Part shown: piece by piece, positions 40,024 through 48,411 of the stretch
Layout: each line of letters opens with the position of its first letter
Numbering within the stretch: position 1 is the first letter of the stretch
NCBI RefSeq assembly: GCF_047302425.1
Contig: NZ_CP154855.1
Coordinates: forward strand, 62,001 to 126,000
Source of the DNA: Oceanitalea sp047302425
GTDB taxonomy: Bacteria; Actinomycetota; Actinomycetes; Actinomycetales; Actinomycetaceae
Length of the DNA stretch: 64,000 nucleotides
Reading direction: 5' to 3'
Translations under genes and position numbers: made by a program
Notes under the pieces: generated by a model
Databases searched by the model: none
The model's input: the letters and a program-made list of their open reading frames with translations, nothing else
What the model was told of the DNA's origin: nothing

Positions 40024-42333
40024 TCAGTGGGCGGGTGAGGAGGCGACCTCGGTGCGGACCTCGTTCTCCTCGTCGACCTTCGCCGCGCGCAGCCGCGAGG
40101 CGATGACCGCACCGAAGGCGACGGCGGCGGCCGCCGAGGCGATGCCGATGCGCAGCACGTGGTTGGCGTCGGCCGGCACGCTCAGCTGGACGACGGCGGG
40201 TGCGATGAGCACCGCGACGAGGTTCATCACCTTGATGAGCGGGTTGATGGCCGGCCCGGCGGTGTCCTTGAAGGGGTCGCCCACGGTGTCGCCGATGACG
40301 ACGGCGGCGTGCGCCTCGGAGCCCTTGCCGCCGTACCGACCGTCCTCGACGATCTTCTTCGCGTTGTCCCACGTGCCGCCGGCGTTGGCGAGGAAGACGG
40401 CCATGAGGACGCCCGCGGCGATGGCGCCGCCGAGGAAGCCGGCGAGCGGCCCGACGCCGAGCCCGAAGCCGACGGCGATGGGCGCGAAGGCGGCGAGGAG
40501 GCCCGGGGTGGCGAGCTCGCGCAGGGAGTCGCGCGTGCAGATGTCGACGACGCGGCCGTACTCGGGGCGGACCTCGCCGGTCATGATGCCGGGGTTCTCG
40601 CGGAACTGGCGGCGGACCTCGAAGACGATCGCGCCGGCGGCGCGGGTGACGGCGTCGATCGCCAGCCCGGAGAACAGGAAGACGGTGGCCGCGCCGAGGA
40701 TGACGCCGACGAGCGTGACCGGGGAGATGATCTCGTAGCTGAGCATCGAGGTGACGATGCCGCCGGCCAGCTCGGTGCCGGAGTCGAGGATGTCCTGCAG
40801 CGACTGACCCACGGCGTCGGCGTAGGAGCCGAAGAGCGCCGTCGCGGCGAGGACCGCGGTGGCGATGGCGATGCCCTTGGTGATGGCCTTGGTCGTGTTC
40901 CCGGCGGCGTCGAGGTCGGTGAGGATCTGCGCGCCCTCGGGACCGACCTCCCCGGACATCTCGGCGATGCCCTGGGCGTTGTCCGACACCGGCCCGAAGG
41001 TGTCCATCGCGACGATGACGCCCACGGTGGTGAGCAGCCCGCAGCCGGCGAGCGCGACGAGGAACAGCGCCAGCCACACCGAGCCGCCGGCGAGGAGGAA
41101 GACCCCGCAGATCGCGGCGGCGATGATGCCGGCGGTGTAGACCGCCGACTCGAAGCCGACGCCGATACCGGACAGGACGACGGTCGCCGCGCCGGTGCGC
41201 GAGGTGCTCGCGACGTGGAGCGTGGGCTTGGAGGTCGTGCCGGTGAAGTAGCCGGTGAGCCAGAGGATGACGCCGGCGAGGACGACACCGATGGTGACGG
41301 CGGCGGCGGCGATGAGGCGGGGGTCGCCGTCGTGGTCGACGAGGTCGGCGCTGACGCCGTTGATCGCCCCGAAGGTCGAGGGCAGGTAGAGGAAGGCGGC
41401 GACCGCGGCGAGGACGACGCCCGCGAGCGCCGAGACGTAGAAGCCGCGGTAGATGGTGGTGAGCGCACCCTCCGCGCCGCGCACCCGGGTGATCGCCACA
41501 CCGAGGACGGCGACGACGGCGCCGATCGCGGCGACGACGAGCGGGAAGATCATGCCCTGCTCACCGAAGGCGGCCTTGCCGAGGATGAGGGAGGCGACGA
41601 GCGTGACGGCGTAGGACTCGAAGAGGTCGGCGGCCATGCCGGCGCAGTCGCCGACGTTGTCACCGACGTTGTCGGCGATGGTCGCGGCGTTCCGGGGGTC
41701 GTCCTCGGGGATGCCCTGCTCGACCTTGCCGACGAGGTCCGCGCCGACGTCGGCGGCCTTGGTGAAGATGCCGCCACCCACGCGCATGAACATGGCGAGC
41801 AGCGCCGCCCCGAAGCCGAAGCCCTCGAGGACCGCGGGGGCGTCGCCCTGGAAGACGAGGACGACGCCGGCCGCCCCGAGGAGGCCGAGTCCGACGACGG
41901 ACATGCCGACGACCCCGCCGGTGCGGAAGGCGATGCGGGCGCCCTCCCGGCGGCCGTCGGGGTGCTGGGCGGAGGCGGCCACGCGCAGGTTCGCCCGCAC
42001 CGCCAGCCACATGCCGAGGTAGCCGATGGCGGCGGAGAAGCCGGCACCGAGGACGAAGGCGACGGCACGGCCCGCCTTGATCCCGCCGTCGCCGGGGAGC
42101 AGGAAGAGCAGCGCACAGACGACGACGACGAAGAGCGCCAGGGTCCGGAACTGCCGGTTGAGGTACGCGCGGGCGCCCTCCTGGATCGCCTGGGCGATCT
42201 CCTGCATCCGGACCGACCCCTCGTCGGCCGCGAGCACCTGCTTCCGTAGCACCACCGCGATGAGGAGCGCGACGACCGCGACCCCGGCGATGACCCCGAC
42301 AATGACCAGACTTGACGCACTCAGCTCGAGCAT
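40024..42333 (-). CDS. hppA: membrane-bound proton-pumping pyrophosphatase
   Basis: 769 residues with about 16 membrane segments. It couples PPi hydrolysis to proton export. The catalytic loops are visible: DVGADLVGKVEQGIPEDDPRNAATIADNVGDNVGDCAGMAADLFE, EVGPEGAQILTDLDAAGNTTKAITKG and, near the end, GDTVGDPFKDTAGPAINPLIK. The Lys in GNTTKA is the residue that marks the potassium-independent subfamily. GAGGAGGG lies just before the ATG at 42333. The longer reading from 42366 includes the ribosome binding site and is rejected. Confidence 0.96.
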   Translation of the reverse strand: MLELSASSLVIVGVIAGVAVVALLIAVVLRKQVLAADEGSVRMQEIAQAIQEGARAYLNRQFRTLALFVVVVCALLFLLPGDGGIKAGRAVAFVLGAGFSAAIGYLGMWLAVRANLRVAASAQHPDGRREGARIAFRTGGVVGMSVVGLGLLGAAGVVLVFQGDAPAVLEGFGFGAALLAMFMRVGGGIFTKAADVGADLVGKVEQGIPEDDPRNAATIADNVGDNVGDCAGMAADLFESYAVTLVASLILGKAAFGEQGMIFPLVVAAIGAVVAVLGVAITRVRGAEGALTTIYRGFYVSALAGVVLAAVAAFLYLPSTFGAINGVSADLVDHDGDPRLIAAAAVTIGVVLAGVILWLTGYFTGTTSKPTLHVASTSRTGAATVVLSGIGVGFESAVYTAGIIAAAICGVFLLAGGSVWLALFLVALAGCGLLTTVGVIVAMDTFGPVSDNAQGIAEMSGEVGPEGAQILTDLDAAGNTTKAITKGIAIATAVLAATALFGSYADAVGQSLQDILDSGTELAGGIVTSMLSYEIISPVTLVGVILGAATVFLFSGLAIDAVTRAAGAIVFEVRRQFRENPGIMTGEVRPEYGRVVDICTRDSLRELATPGLLAAFAPIAVGFGLGVGPLAGFLGGAIAAGVLMAVFLANAGGTWDNAKKIVEDGRYGGKGSEAHAAVVIGDTVGDPFKDTAGPAINPLIKVMNLVAVLIAPAVVQLSVPADANHVLRIGIASAAAAVAFGAVIASRLRAAKVDEENEVRTEVASSPAH

Positions 42334-42488
42334 CCGCCCTCCTCGGCAGTGCCCACCGGCGCCCACAGCGATGTCAGCGCTCGGTGGCGTTCATGCGGCG
42401 CTACCGCCGCGCAGTGACGTGCCGGAGTCTACGCATGTCGGTGGGGCGTGCGAGCGGGTTCCGGCAACGCCGGACGTGAAATCACGCT

Positions 42489-42512
42489 GTCGGACGAGCC
42501 CGCTCGTCCGAC
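42489..42512. other. 10-pair perfect hairpin in the hppA/helicase divergent gap
   Basis: gtcggacgag (42489-42498) pairs with ctcgtccgac (42503-42512) around cccg, 52 bases before the helicase start. Both flanking genes point away, so a terminator is not expected. It could be an operator. The rest of the 230-base gap shows nothing clear. Confidence 0.35.
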
Positions 42513-42563
42513 GGTCCAGGCGCCCGGAGCACCTGGTCGCCCGCGCGGGGCGATGATGGACGG

Positions 42564-44975
42564 GTGAGTGAGCTCCTCCCCCTCCTGCGCCGGCTCGGCG
42601 AGGACGACGACCGGCTGCTCCACGTCGAGCACCTTCCGGCGCGCGAGGGACGGACGGGGCAGTGGCCCGCGTGGGCGGACGCCGACCTCGTGGCGGGCTA
42701 CCGGCGGCTGGGCGTGGAGGCGCCCTGGGAGCACCAGGTGGAGGCGGCGGAGTCGGTGTGGTCGGGCCGGCACACGGTCATCGCCACGGCCACCGGCTCG
42801 GGCAAGTCGCTGGCGGCGTGGCTGCCAGCGATCAGCGCCGTGCGGGAGGGCGCCGAGGCGGCTGCCGGACCGGACGCGGGCCGGATCGCCGGGTACGCCC
42901 GCCGGCCGACGACGCTCTACCTGTCACCGACGAAGGCGCTCGCGGCGGACCAGCTCGCCGGGCTCGAGCGGCTCCTGCAGGCCGCGTCACTGCGCGGGGT
43001 GCGGGCGACGACCTGCGACGGCGACACCCCGCTCGCCGAGCGGGACTGGGCCCGCGACCACGCCGACATCGTGCTGAGCAACCCCGACTTCCTCCACTTC
43101 TCGATGCTGCCCAGCCACCGGCGCTGGCAGCGGCTGCTGCGCGGCCTGCGCTTCGTCGTCGTCGACGAGTGCCACGCCTACCGCGGGGTGCTGGGCGCCC
43201 ACGTGGCCCTCGTGCTGCGCCGCCTGCTGCGCGTGGCCGAGCACTACGGCGCCCGCCCGACCGTCGTCCTGGCCTCGGCGACGACCGGCGAGCCGGCCGC
43301 GACCGGCGCCCGGCTCATCGGCGTGGACCCCGCCGAGGTGCACGCCGTCGTCGAGGACACCGCCCCGAGCGGCACCCGCACGATCGTCCTGTGGCAGCCC
43401 GGCTTCACCCGGGAGGGCCGGCAGTGGCCCGGTGAGGGGGTCGCGCTGCCGGAGGAGCAGGCCGAGCTCGAGGCCGCCGGGCCGCGGCGCAGCGCCTCGA
43501 GCGAGGCGGCGACACTCGTCGCCCGCCTGGTACGGGCCGGGGCGCGCACGCTCGCCTTCGTCCGCTCCCGGTACGGCGCGGAGGCGGTGGCCGAGCAGGT
43601 CCAGCACCAGCTGGCCGGCACCGGGCTGTCCGACCGGGTGGCCGTCTACCGGGGCGGCTACCTGCCCGAGGAGCGCCGGGCCCTGGAGCGGGCGCTGCGC
43701 GAGGGGGACCTCCTCGCGCTGGCGACGACGAACGCCCTCGAGCTCGGCGTGGACGTCTCCGGGCTGGACGCCGTGGTGATGACCGGCTGGCCGGGCACTC
43801 GCGTGTCGATGTGGCAGCAGGCCGGCCGCTCGGGCCGCGCCGGGCGGGACGGGCTCGCGGTGCTCGTCGCCTCGGAGGACCCGCTGGACGCCTACCTCGT
43901 CCACCACCCCGAGTCCGTCTTCGGACAGGCCGTCGAGGTGACGACCTTCGACCCCGCCAACCCCTACGTCCTAGCCCCGCACCTGTGCGCCGCGGCCTCG
44001 GAGGTGCCGCTCACCGAGGCGGACCTGCCCCGCTTCGGCCTGCCCGACGACGCTCTCCTCCAGCTGCTCACCGCCCAGGACTTCCTGCGCCGGCGGCCGA
44101 ACGGCTGGTTCTGGAACTTCGCCCGGCCCGAGCAGCCCTCCTCGCTCACCGACCTGCGCGGCGGGCACGGCCAGCCGGTGCAGGTGGTCGAGGCCGGCAC
44201 CGGGCGGGTGCTCGGCACGGTCGACGGCGCCCGCGCCGACGGCACCGTCCACCCGGGTGCCGTCTACGTCCACCAGGGCCGCACCTTCGTCGTCGACTCG
44301 CTCGCCGACGACGTCGCCCTCGTCCACGCCGAGCCGGAGCTGTCCTACCGGACCAAGGCCCGCAGTGCGACGACCGTGCGGATCATCGAGGAGCAGGAGC
44401 ACGCCGAGTGGCCCCACCCGGCCGGTGCCACCGTGCGCTGGTCGCGCGGGATGGTCGAGGTGACCTCCCAGGTGACCGGCTACGACCGGCGCCGCCTGCC
44501 CGGCCTGGAGATCGTCGGCTCCTACCCCCTCGAGCTGCCCGAGCGCGTGCTGCGCACGAGCGCGGTGTGGTGGTCGGTGAGTGCGGAGGCGCTGGCCGAG
44601 GCCGGGGTCGCCGCGGACGTGCTTCCCGGGGCGCTCCACGCGGCCGAGCACGCCTCCATCGGGCTGCTGCCGATCGTCGCGACCTGCGACCGCTGGGACC
44701 TCGGCGGCCTGTCGACCGCCGTGCACCAGGACACGCTCGTGCCCACGGTCTTCGTCCACGACGCCTACCCCGGCGGCGCGGGATTCGCCGAGCGCGGCTT
44801 CCGCGCGGCCCGCGAGTGGCTGACGGCGACGCTCGGGGCGGTGGCCGGCTGCGGCTGCGCCGACGGCTGCCCCAGCTGCGTGCAGTCCCCCAAGTGCGGC
44901 AACGGCAACTCCCCGCTCGACAAGGCCGCGGCGGTGCGCGTGCTGCGCTTCCTCGTCGCTGCCTGCCCCGCGTAG
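42564..44975 (+). CDS. DEAD/DEAH-box helicase, Hrq1-like with DUF1998 zinc domain
   Basis: 803 residues. SF2 motifs are in order: Q-motif region PWEHQVEAAESVWSGRH, Walker A TATGSGKSLAAW, YLSPTKALAADQL, TTCDGDTP, motif II VVVDECHAYRG (DECH), motif III LASATTG, TNALELGVDVSGLDAVVMTGWPG and motif VI QQAGRSGRAGRDG. The C-terminal DUF1998 domain has a four-cysteine cluster, GCGCADGCPSCVQSPKCG. Eukaryotic Hrq1 and the mycobacterial relative act in DNA repair. The GTG at 42564 is taken from the family start. The tad operon follows on the opposite strand, as in other actinobacteria. Confidence 0.92.
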   Translation: MSELLPLLRRLGEDDDRLLHVEHLPAREGRTGQWPAWADADLVAGYRRLGVEAPWEHQVEAAESVWSGRHTVIATATGSGKSLAAWLPAISAVREGAEAAAGPDAGRIAGYARRPTTLYLSPTKALAADQLAGLERLLQAASLRGVRATTCDGDTPLAERDWARDHADIVLSNPDFLHFSMLPSHRRWQRLLRGLRFVVVDECHAYRGVLGAHVALVLRRLLRVAEHYGARPTVVLASATTGEPAATGARLIGVDPAEVHAVVEDTAPSGTRTIVLWQPGFTREGRQWPGEGVALPEEQAELEAAGPRRSASSEAATLVARLVRAGARTLAFVRSRYGAEAVAEQVQHQLAGTGLSDRVAVYRGGYLPEERRALERALREGDLLALATTNALELGVDVSGLDAVVMTGWPGTRVSMWQQAGRSGRAGRDGLAVLVASEDPLDAYLVHHPESVFGQAVEVTTFDPANPYVLAPHLCAAASEVPLTEADLPRFGLPDDALLQLLTAQDFLRRRPNGWFWNFARPEQPSSLTDLRGGHGQPVQVVEAGTGRVLGTVDGARADGTVHPGAVYVHQGRTFVVDSLADDVALVHAEPELSYRTKARSATTVRIIEEQEHAEWPHPAGATVRWSRGMVEVTSQVTGYDRRRLPGLEIVGSYPLELPERVLRTSAVWWSVSAEALAEAGVAADVLPGALHAAEHASIGLLPIVATCDRWDLGGLSTAVHQDTLVPTVFVHDAYPGGAGFAERGFRAAREWLTATLGAVAGCGCADGCPSCVQSPKCGNGNSPLDKAAAVRVLRFLVAACPA

Positions 44976-45345
44976 CCGCTCCGCCGACGCGGTGGGCGGG
45001 CCCGGCACGCGCCTCGGCCCGCGCGACGAGACCCGGTCCGACGTCCCGCGCCACGGTGACCGTCACGTCCTCGCCCGCGACGGCGCAGCCCACCAGGGTG
45101 GTGCCGTGCGCGGCAGCGACGCTCGCCGCGACCACGCACGCGCCACCGCCGGGTGCCTGCAGCCGCTCGGCAGCGGCGAGGGCCGCGAGGTCGGCGGCCG
45201 TCTGGGCGGCTCCCCGTCCCGCGACGACCTGCCCGAGAGTGGCGACGACGACCGTGAGGGTGAGCGCGAGGGCGACGAGGCCGATCCCGAGCACAGTGCC
45301 GGAGCCTCGCTCCCGCGCACGGCCAGGCTCCGACGTCCCGCTCAC
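44383..45345 (-). CDS. TadE-like pilus-associated protein (Rv3654c type) with no stop at the usual place
   Basis: From the GTG at 45345 (overlapping the TadE stop, GTGA), about 110 residues are genuine: RERGSGTVLGIGLVALALTLTVVVATLGQVVAGRGAAQTAADLAALAAAE, a type-IV-pilin-like hydrophobic helix and Ala-rich stretch, then VGCAVAGEDVTVTVARDVGPGLVARAEARAGP. Relatives end at roughly this length. Here the frame has no stop and runs on, Arg-rich and without character, 593 bases into the antisense strand of the helicase gene, to 44383. The true functional part is probably 44990-45345. A lost stop, a frameshift or a sequencing slip are all possible. Confidence 0.6.
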   Translation of the reverse strand: MSGTSEPGRARERGSGTVLGIGLVALALTLTVVVATLGQVVAGRGAAQTAADLAALAAAERLQAPGGGACVVAASVAAAHGTTLVGCAVAGEDVTVTVARDVGPGLVARAEARAGPAHRVGGAATRGRQRRGSAARAPPRPCRAGSCRCRTWGTARSWGSRRRSRSRPPPRASPSATRGPRGSRARRIPRRRGRRRGRRPWARACPGARRSTGRRGPSGRRSRRSAAARWRRARPRGAPREARPRRPRPRPAPPHSPTTTPRSCAARARAARGGRSRRSPGRAGGAGRSRSPGRSPRPSRATSARWHRPGGATRRAPAPR

Positions 45346-45713
45346 GGCCCCGGCTCCACCCAGGCCCGGGCGCTGGCCCGGGCCTCGAGGGTGCCCGCGC
45401 CGAGCACGCCGGCGGCGACCGGCCGGGAGACGACGACCTCGACCCACGCACCGTCGGCCTCGATGCTCACCTCCGCGTCCGCCCCGGCGAGCTCGCGGGC
45501 GACGGACAGGACGACCGCCGCCGGCTCACCGATCGCTGCCGCGCGGGCACCGGCGCGGGCGGCATCCGCGCAGCGGACCTGCCCGAGCACCGCTGCCCCG
45601 AGGGTGCAGCACACGAGCAGCACCATGACGACGGCGGGCAGGACGAGCGCCAGCTCGGCCGTCACCGCTCCCCGTTCGTGGTGCGAGCGACGCCGTCCTG
45701 CCCGGCCGCCCAC
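45342..45713 (-). CDS. TadE-family minor pilin protein
   Basis: 123 residues from a GTG at 45713, one base after the DUF4244 stop. A basic N-terminus precedes ERGAVTAELALVLPAVVMVLLVCCTLGAAVLGQVRCADAARAGARAAAIGE, the TadE signature: Glu five residues into the hydrophobic helix, with an Ala/Gly-rich continuation. It should be cleaved before the helix by a prepilin peptidase and join or prime the Tad pilus. The peptidase gene is not in the window. Confidence 0.82.
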   Translation of the reverse strand: MGGRAGRRRSHHERGAVTAELALVLPAVVMVLLVCCTLGAAVLGQVRCADAARAGARAAAIGEPAAVVLSVARELAGADAEVSIEADGAWVEVVVSRPVAAGVLGAGTLEARASARAWVEPGP

Positions 45714-45714
45714 G

Positions 45715-45924
45715 TCATCCCACCTGGAGGGCCTGGCGGATGATGCCGAGGAGGAAGCCCCGCACCTCGGCGCTACGCAGGATGACGAGCAGCAGCCCGG
45801 CGAATCCCGCTGCGGCGAGCGTGGCGATGGCGTACTCGGCCGTGGCCATGCCGGCCTCGGCGCTCTGGCGAAGCGTCCGCAGGCGGGCCTGCAGGGACGC
45901 GCGTGCGGTTCGTGCCCAGCGCAT
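45715..45924 (-). CDS. DUF4244 Flp-like pilin
   Basis: 69 residues. The sequence AEAGMATAEYAIATLAAAGFAGLLLVILRSAEVRGFLLGIIRQALQVG carries the Flp pilin pattern, with processing expected near G-M-A-T and Glu/Tyr following (xEY). It is the likely major pilin of the operon. AAGGACG precedes the ATG at 45924. The frame is open upstream to 46557 but is a shadow there. A 128-base gap with no recognised feature separates it from the tadC-like gene. Confidence 0.85.
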   Translation of the reverse strand: MRWARTARASLQARLRTLRQSAEAGMATAEYAIATLAAAGFAGLLLVILRSAEVRGFLLGIIRQALQVG

Positions 45925-46052
45925 GATGGTCGTCCTTTCGTCGGTCCGGCTGCGAGTCAGCCGGGTGCGTCCACTGTGGGACGGCACGACCACACCGCGG
46001 CGGGCCGCGGGCCGCTTCTGTGCACGGGGCTCCCGCGAGCGCGGTCTGGGGC

Positions 46053-46601
46053 TCATCGGGCCAGCAGGGAGCCGACGCCCGAGAGGAGCACGGGGGCCAT
46101 CGCGAGCAGGACGAAGGCGGGCAGGAAGCACAGCCCCAGCGGGAGCACGAGCCGGGCACCGAGCCGCTCGGCGGCCTCCCGCGCCTCCTGGCGGCGCCGG
46201 GAACGGATCGAGGCGGCGGCCTGACGCACGAGCGGGCAGGGATCCACACCGTCGGTCCACGCGGGTTCCAGGGCGTCGGCGAGCGGGCGCAGGGTCGGCG
46301 GACAGGACTCCCATGCCTCCTGCCACGTCGCCCCGAGACGCAGCGCGGTGCCCGCGGCCCTCAGCCGCGGCCCGGCCGGGTCGGGTGCGCTCGCCACACC
46401 GAGCGCCGCGAGCGCACCGGGGACCGAGGTGCCGGAGGCGAGGGCGACGTCGAGGAGGTCGAGGAGGACGGCCGTGTCCGTCGGTACCCGCGCCTCCCGC
46501 TCCCTGCGCCGCAGGCGCCGGGGCACGCGCGGAGGGCCCGGCCGGGCGAGCAGCCACGGCAGGGCGGCGAGCGCCGCCGCGAGCACGAGCGCGCCGCTCA
46601 C
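46053..46601 (-). CDS. tadC: type II secretion F-domain protein, TadC-like
   Basis: 182 residues from a GTG that overlaps the tadB stop (GTGA). One N-terminal hydrophobic segment (ALVLAAALAALPWLLA), a T2SSF cytoplasmic domain (DTAVLLDLLDVALASGTSVPGALAALGVA...ATWQEAWESCPPTLRPLADALEPAW) and C-terminal helices (LVLPLGLCFLPAFVLLAMAPVLL). With TadB it forms the inner-membrane platform of the pilus machine. It is shorter than classical TadC, as is usual in actinobacteria. Confidence 0.83.
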   Translation of the reverse strand: MSGALVLAAALAALPWLLARPGPPRVPRRLRRREREARVPTDTAVLLDLLDVALASGTSVPGALAALGVASAPDPAGPRLRAAGTALRLGATWQEAWESCPPTLRPLADALEPAWTDGVDPCPLVRQAAASIRSRRRQEAREAAERLGARLVLPLGLCFLPAFVLLAMAPVLLSGVGSLLAR

Positions 46602-47263
46602 CGTGAGGCCGTCCCTCCCCGCTGCGCCGCCCCGACGAGCGCAGCGGTCCACCGCCGCCCCGCGAGCAGGAGGAGCAGACCGAGGACGACGCTCGCGCTG
46701 CCCCAGCCGCCGTCCGTGGCCGAGCCGAGCGGGTCGGCGCCCAGCCCGGCCCCGAGCAGCAGGCCGAGGAGGGGCAGCCCGGAGAGGATGCGGGCCGTGG
46801 AGCGCGGTCCGGCGAGAGCGGTCCGGCGGGCGTCGCTCGCCTGCTCCGCCTCGGTCACGGTGGCGGCGCAGCGCTCGAGCACCTCCGCGAGGGGTGCGCC
46901 GAGCGTGTGGGTGAGCCGGCTGGCCGCCACGACGGTGCGCGCAGCAGCGGCGGTGCCCGGGTCGCCCGCGCAGGCGGTGACGAGCCGGGTGAGCGCCGGT
47001 GGCACGCCGTCGTCCGCGGGCGGCTCGCCACCCGGCGCGGGGCCCAGGAGCCTGTCGACCGTCGTCGCCCACGCGTCGGCGGGCGTCGCACCGGTCCGCA
47101 GCCGGCTGGCCACCTCGGTGACGACGACGGCGAGGTCGGGCGGACGCCGCCGGTGCCGGCGTGGGAGGGACCACCTGCGCCGCGGACGCGTCGGGCGCGA
47201 CGCCGGGCGGCCGGGCGCCCAGGCGAGGACCGCGAGCGCCGCCAGCAGGACGAGGACGGTCAC
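46598..47263 (-). CDS. tadB: type II secretion F-domain protein, TadB-like
   Basis: 221 residues from a GTG at 47263, overlapping the tadA stop (GTGA). An N-terminal membrane helix (TVLVLLAALAVLAWAPG) is followed by the F domain (DLAVVVTEVASRLRTGATPADAWATTVDRLL...VVAASRLTHTLGAPLAEVLERCA) and two C-terminal helices. It is the second half of the pilus platform. The four-base overlaps with both neighbours indicate coupled translation through the operon. Confidence 0.83.
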   Translation of the reverse strand: MTVLVLLAALAVLAWAPGRPASRPTRPRRRWSLPRRHRRRPPDLAVVVTEVASRLRTGATPADAWATTVDRLLGPAPGGEPPADDGVPPALTRLVTACAGDPGTAAAARTVVAASRLTHTLGAPLAEVLERCAATVTEAEQASDARRTALAGPRSTARILSGLPLLGLLLGAGLGADPLGSATDGGWGSASVVLGLLLLLAGRRWTAALVGAAQRGGTASR

Positions 47264-48411
47264 GGCCCCTCCCGCTGGTCGAGGCGGTCGGCGAGCACCG
47301 GCCAGGCCGGGCCCTCCCGCACCTCCCCCCGGGCGGTGACCCGTAGCGCGGTGTCGCACACGAGGTCGGGGCCGCGGCGGGCCAGGACACCGACCTCGGT
47401 GAGCCGCCTCCCGCTCTCCGTGCGGCTGACGTGGAGGACGGCGTCGAGCGCGCTCACCGCCTGGACGGCGACGGCGTGCTCGCCCATCCCGGCGAGCGAG
47501 CCCAGGGCGATGAGCCGCGCGGGCACGTCCGCCGGGGCGTTGGCGTGGACGGTGGCCCACCCGCCGTCGTGGCCCGTGTTGAGGGCGCCGAGCACCTCCC
47601 GCACCTCCGCCCCGCGACACTCACCGAGGACGAGGCGGTCGGGGCGCATGCGCATCGCGGCCCGCACGAGTTCGGCCATCTCGACGCCGCCGGCCTGCTG
47701 GACGTTGGCGCGGCGCACCTGGAGGTGGACGACGTGGGGGTGATCGGGGCGCAGCTCGACCGCCTCCTCGATGCACACGATCCGCTCGTGCTCGCCCACG
47801 GTGGACAGCAGCGCCGCGAGGAGCGTCGTCTTGCCGGCGCCCGCGGCCCCGCTGACGAGGACGTTGGCCCGGGTGGCGACGAGCCCGCGCAGCACGTCGG
47901 CGAGCGCCGGTGCGACGGTCCCGCCGGCCACGAGCTCCTCGACCGTCAGCGCCCGCCCGCGCTGGGTCCGCAGGCTGATGAGGGTGCCCTCCGCGGAGAC
48001 GGGCGGCAGCACCGCGTGGAGCCGGGTGCCGTCGGGCAGCGCGCCGTCGACGACGGGGCAGGCCTCGTCCAGCCGCTGCCCGCACGCCGCCGCCAGCCGG
48101 GTGGCCAGGGCCCGGACCTCCGCCTCGCCGCCGAGTTCCGCCGGATGCCGCTGCAGGCCGCGACCCCGGTCGACCCACACCCCCCGTTCCCCGTTGACGA
48201 GGACGTCGGTGACCGCGGGGTCCTCGAGCAGCTCCTGCAGCTCGCCGGCCCCGACGAGTGCCGCGCGGGCGCGCGAGTCGAGCTCGAGCAGCGCCCGCCA
48301 GCCCTGGGCGGCTGAGGCGGGCAGCCCGGCGACGGCGGAGCTCACCCGTGCGCCGTCAGCCTCCCCCTCGCCGCGGGCCAGGGCGGCCCGCACCTCGGCA
48401 ACGGTGGTCAC
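47260..48411 (-). CDS. tadA: Tad pilus assembly ATPase (CpaF/VirB11 family)
   Basis: 383 residues. It powers pilin polymerisation. The P-loop is VLVSGAAGAGKTTLLAALL, the Asp box is IVCIEEAVELRPDHPHVV, and the Walker B region RMRPDRLVLGECRGAEVREVLGALNTGHDGGWATVHAN includes the His box. The N-terminal domain has DVLVNGERGVWVDRG. The GTG at 48411 overlaps the stop of the upstream TadZ-like gene (GTGA). The frame is open to 48555 but is a shadow there. Confidence 0.92.
   Translation of the reverse strand: MTTVAEVRAALARGEGEADGARVSSAVAGLPASAAQGWRALLELDSRARAALVGAGELQELLEDPAVTDVLVNGERGVWVDRGRGLQRHPAELGGEAEVRALATRLAAACGQRLDEACPVVDGALPDGTRLHAVLPPVSAEGTLISLRTQRGRALTVEELVAGGTVAPALADVLRGLVATRANVLVSGAAGAGKTTLLAALLSTVGEHERIVCIEEAVELRPDHPHVVHLQVRRANVQQAGGVEMAELVRAAMRMRPDRLVLGECRGAEVREVLGALNTGHDGGWATVHANAPADVPARLIALGSLAGMGEHAVAVQAVSALDAVLHVSRTESGRRLTEVGVLARRGPDLVCDTALRVTARGEVREGPAWPVLADRLDQREGP

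Noticed and set aside
40159..42249. 696-codon open frame on the plus strand
   Set aside because: It is antisense to hppA. The Asp/Gly/Glu/Arg-rich translation has no helices or motifs.
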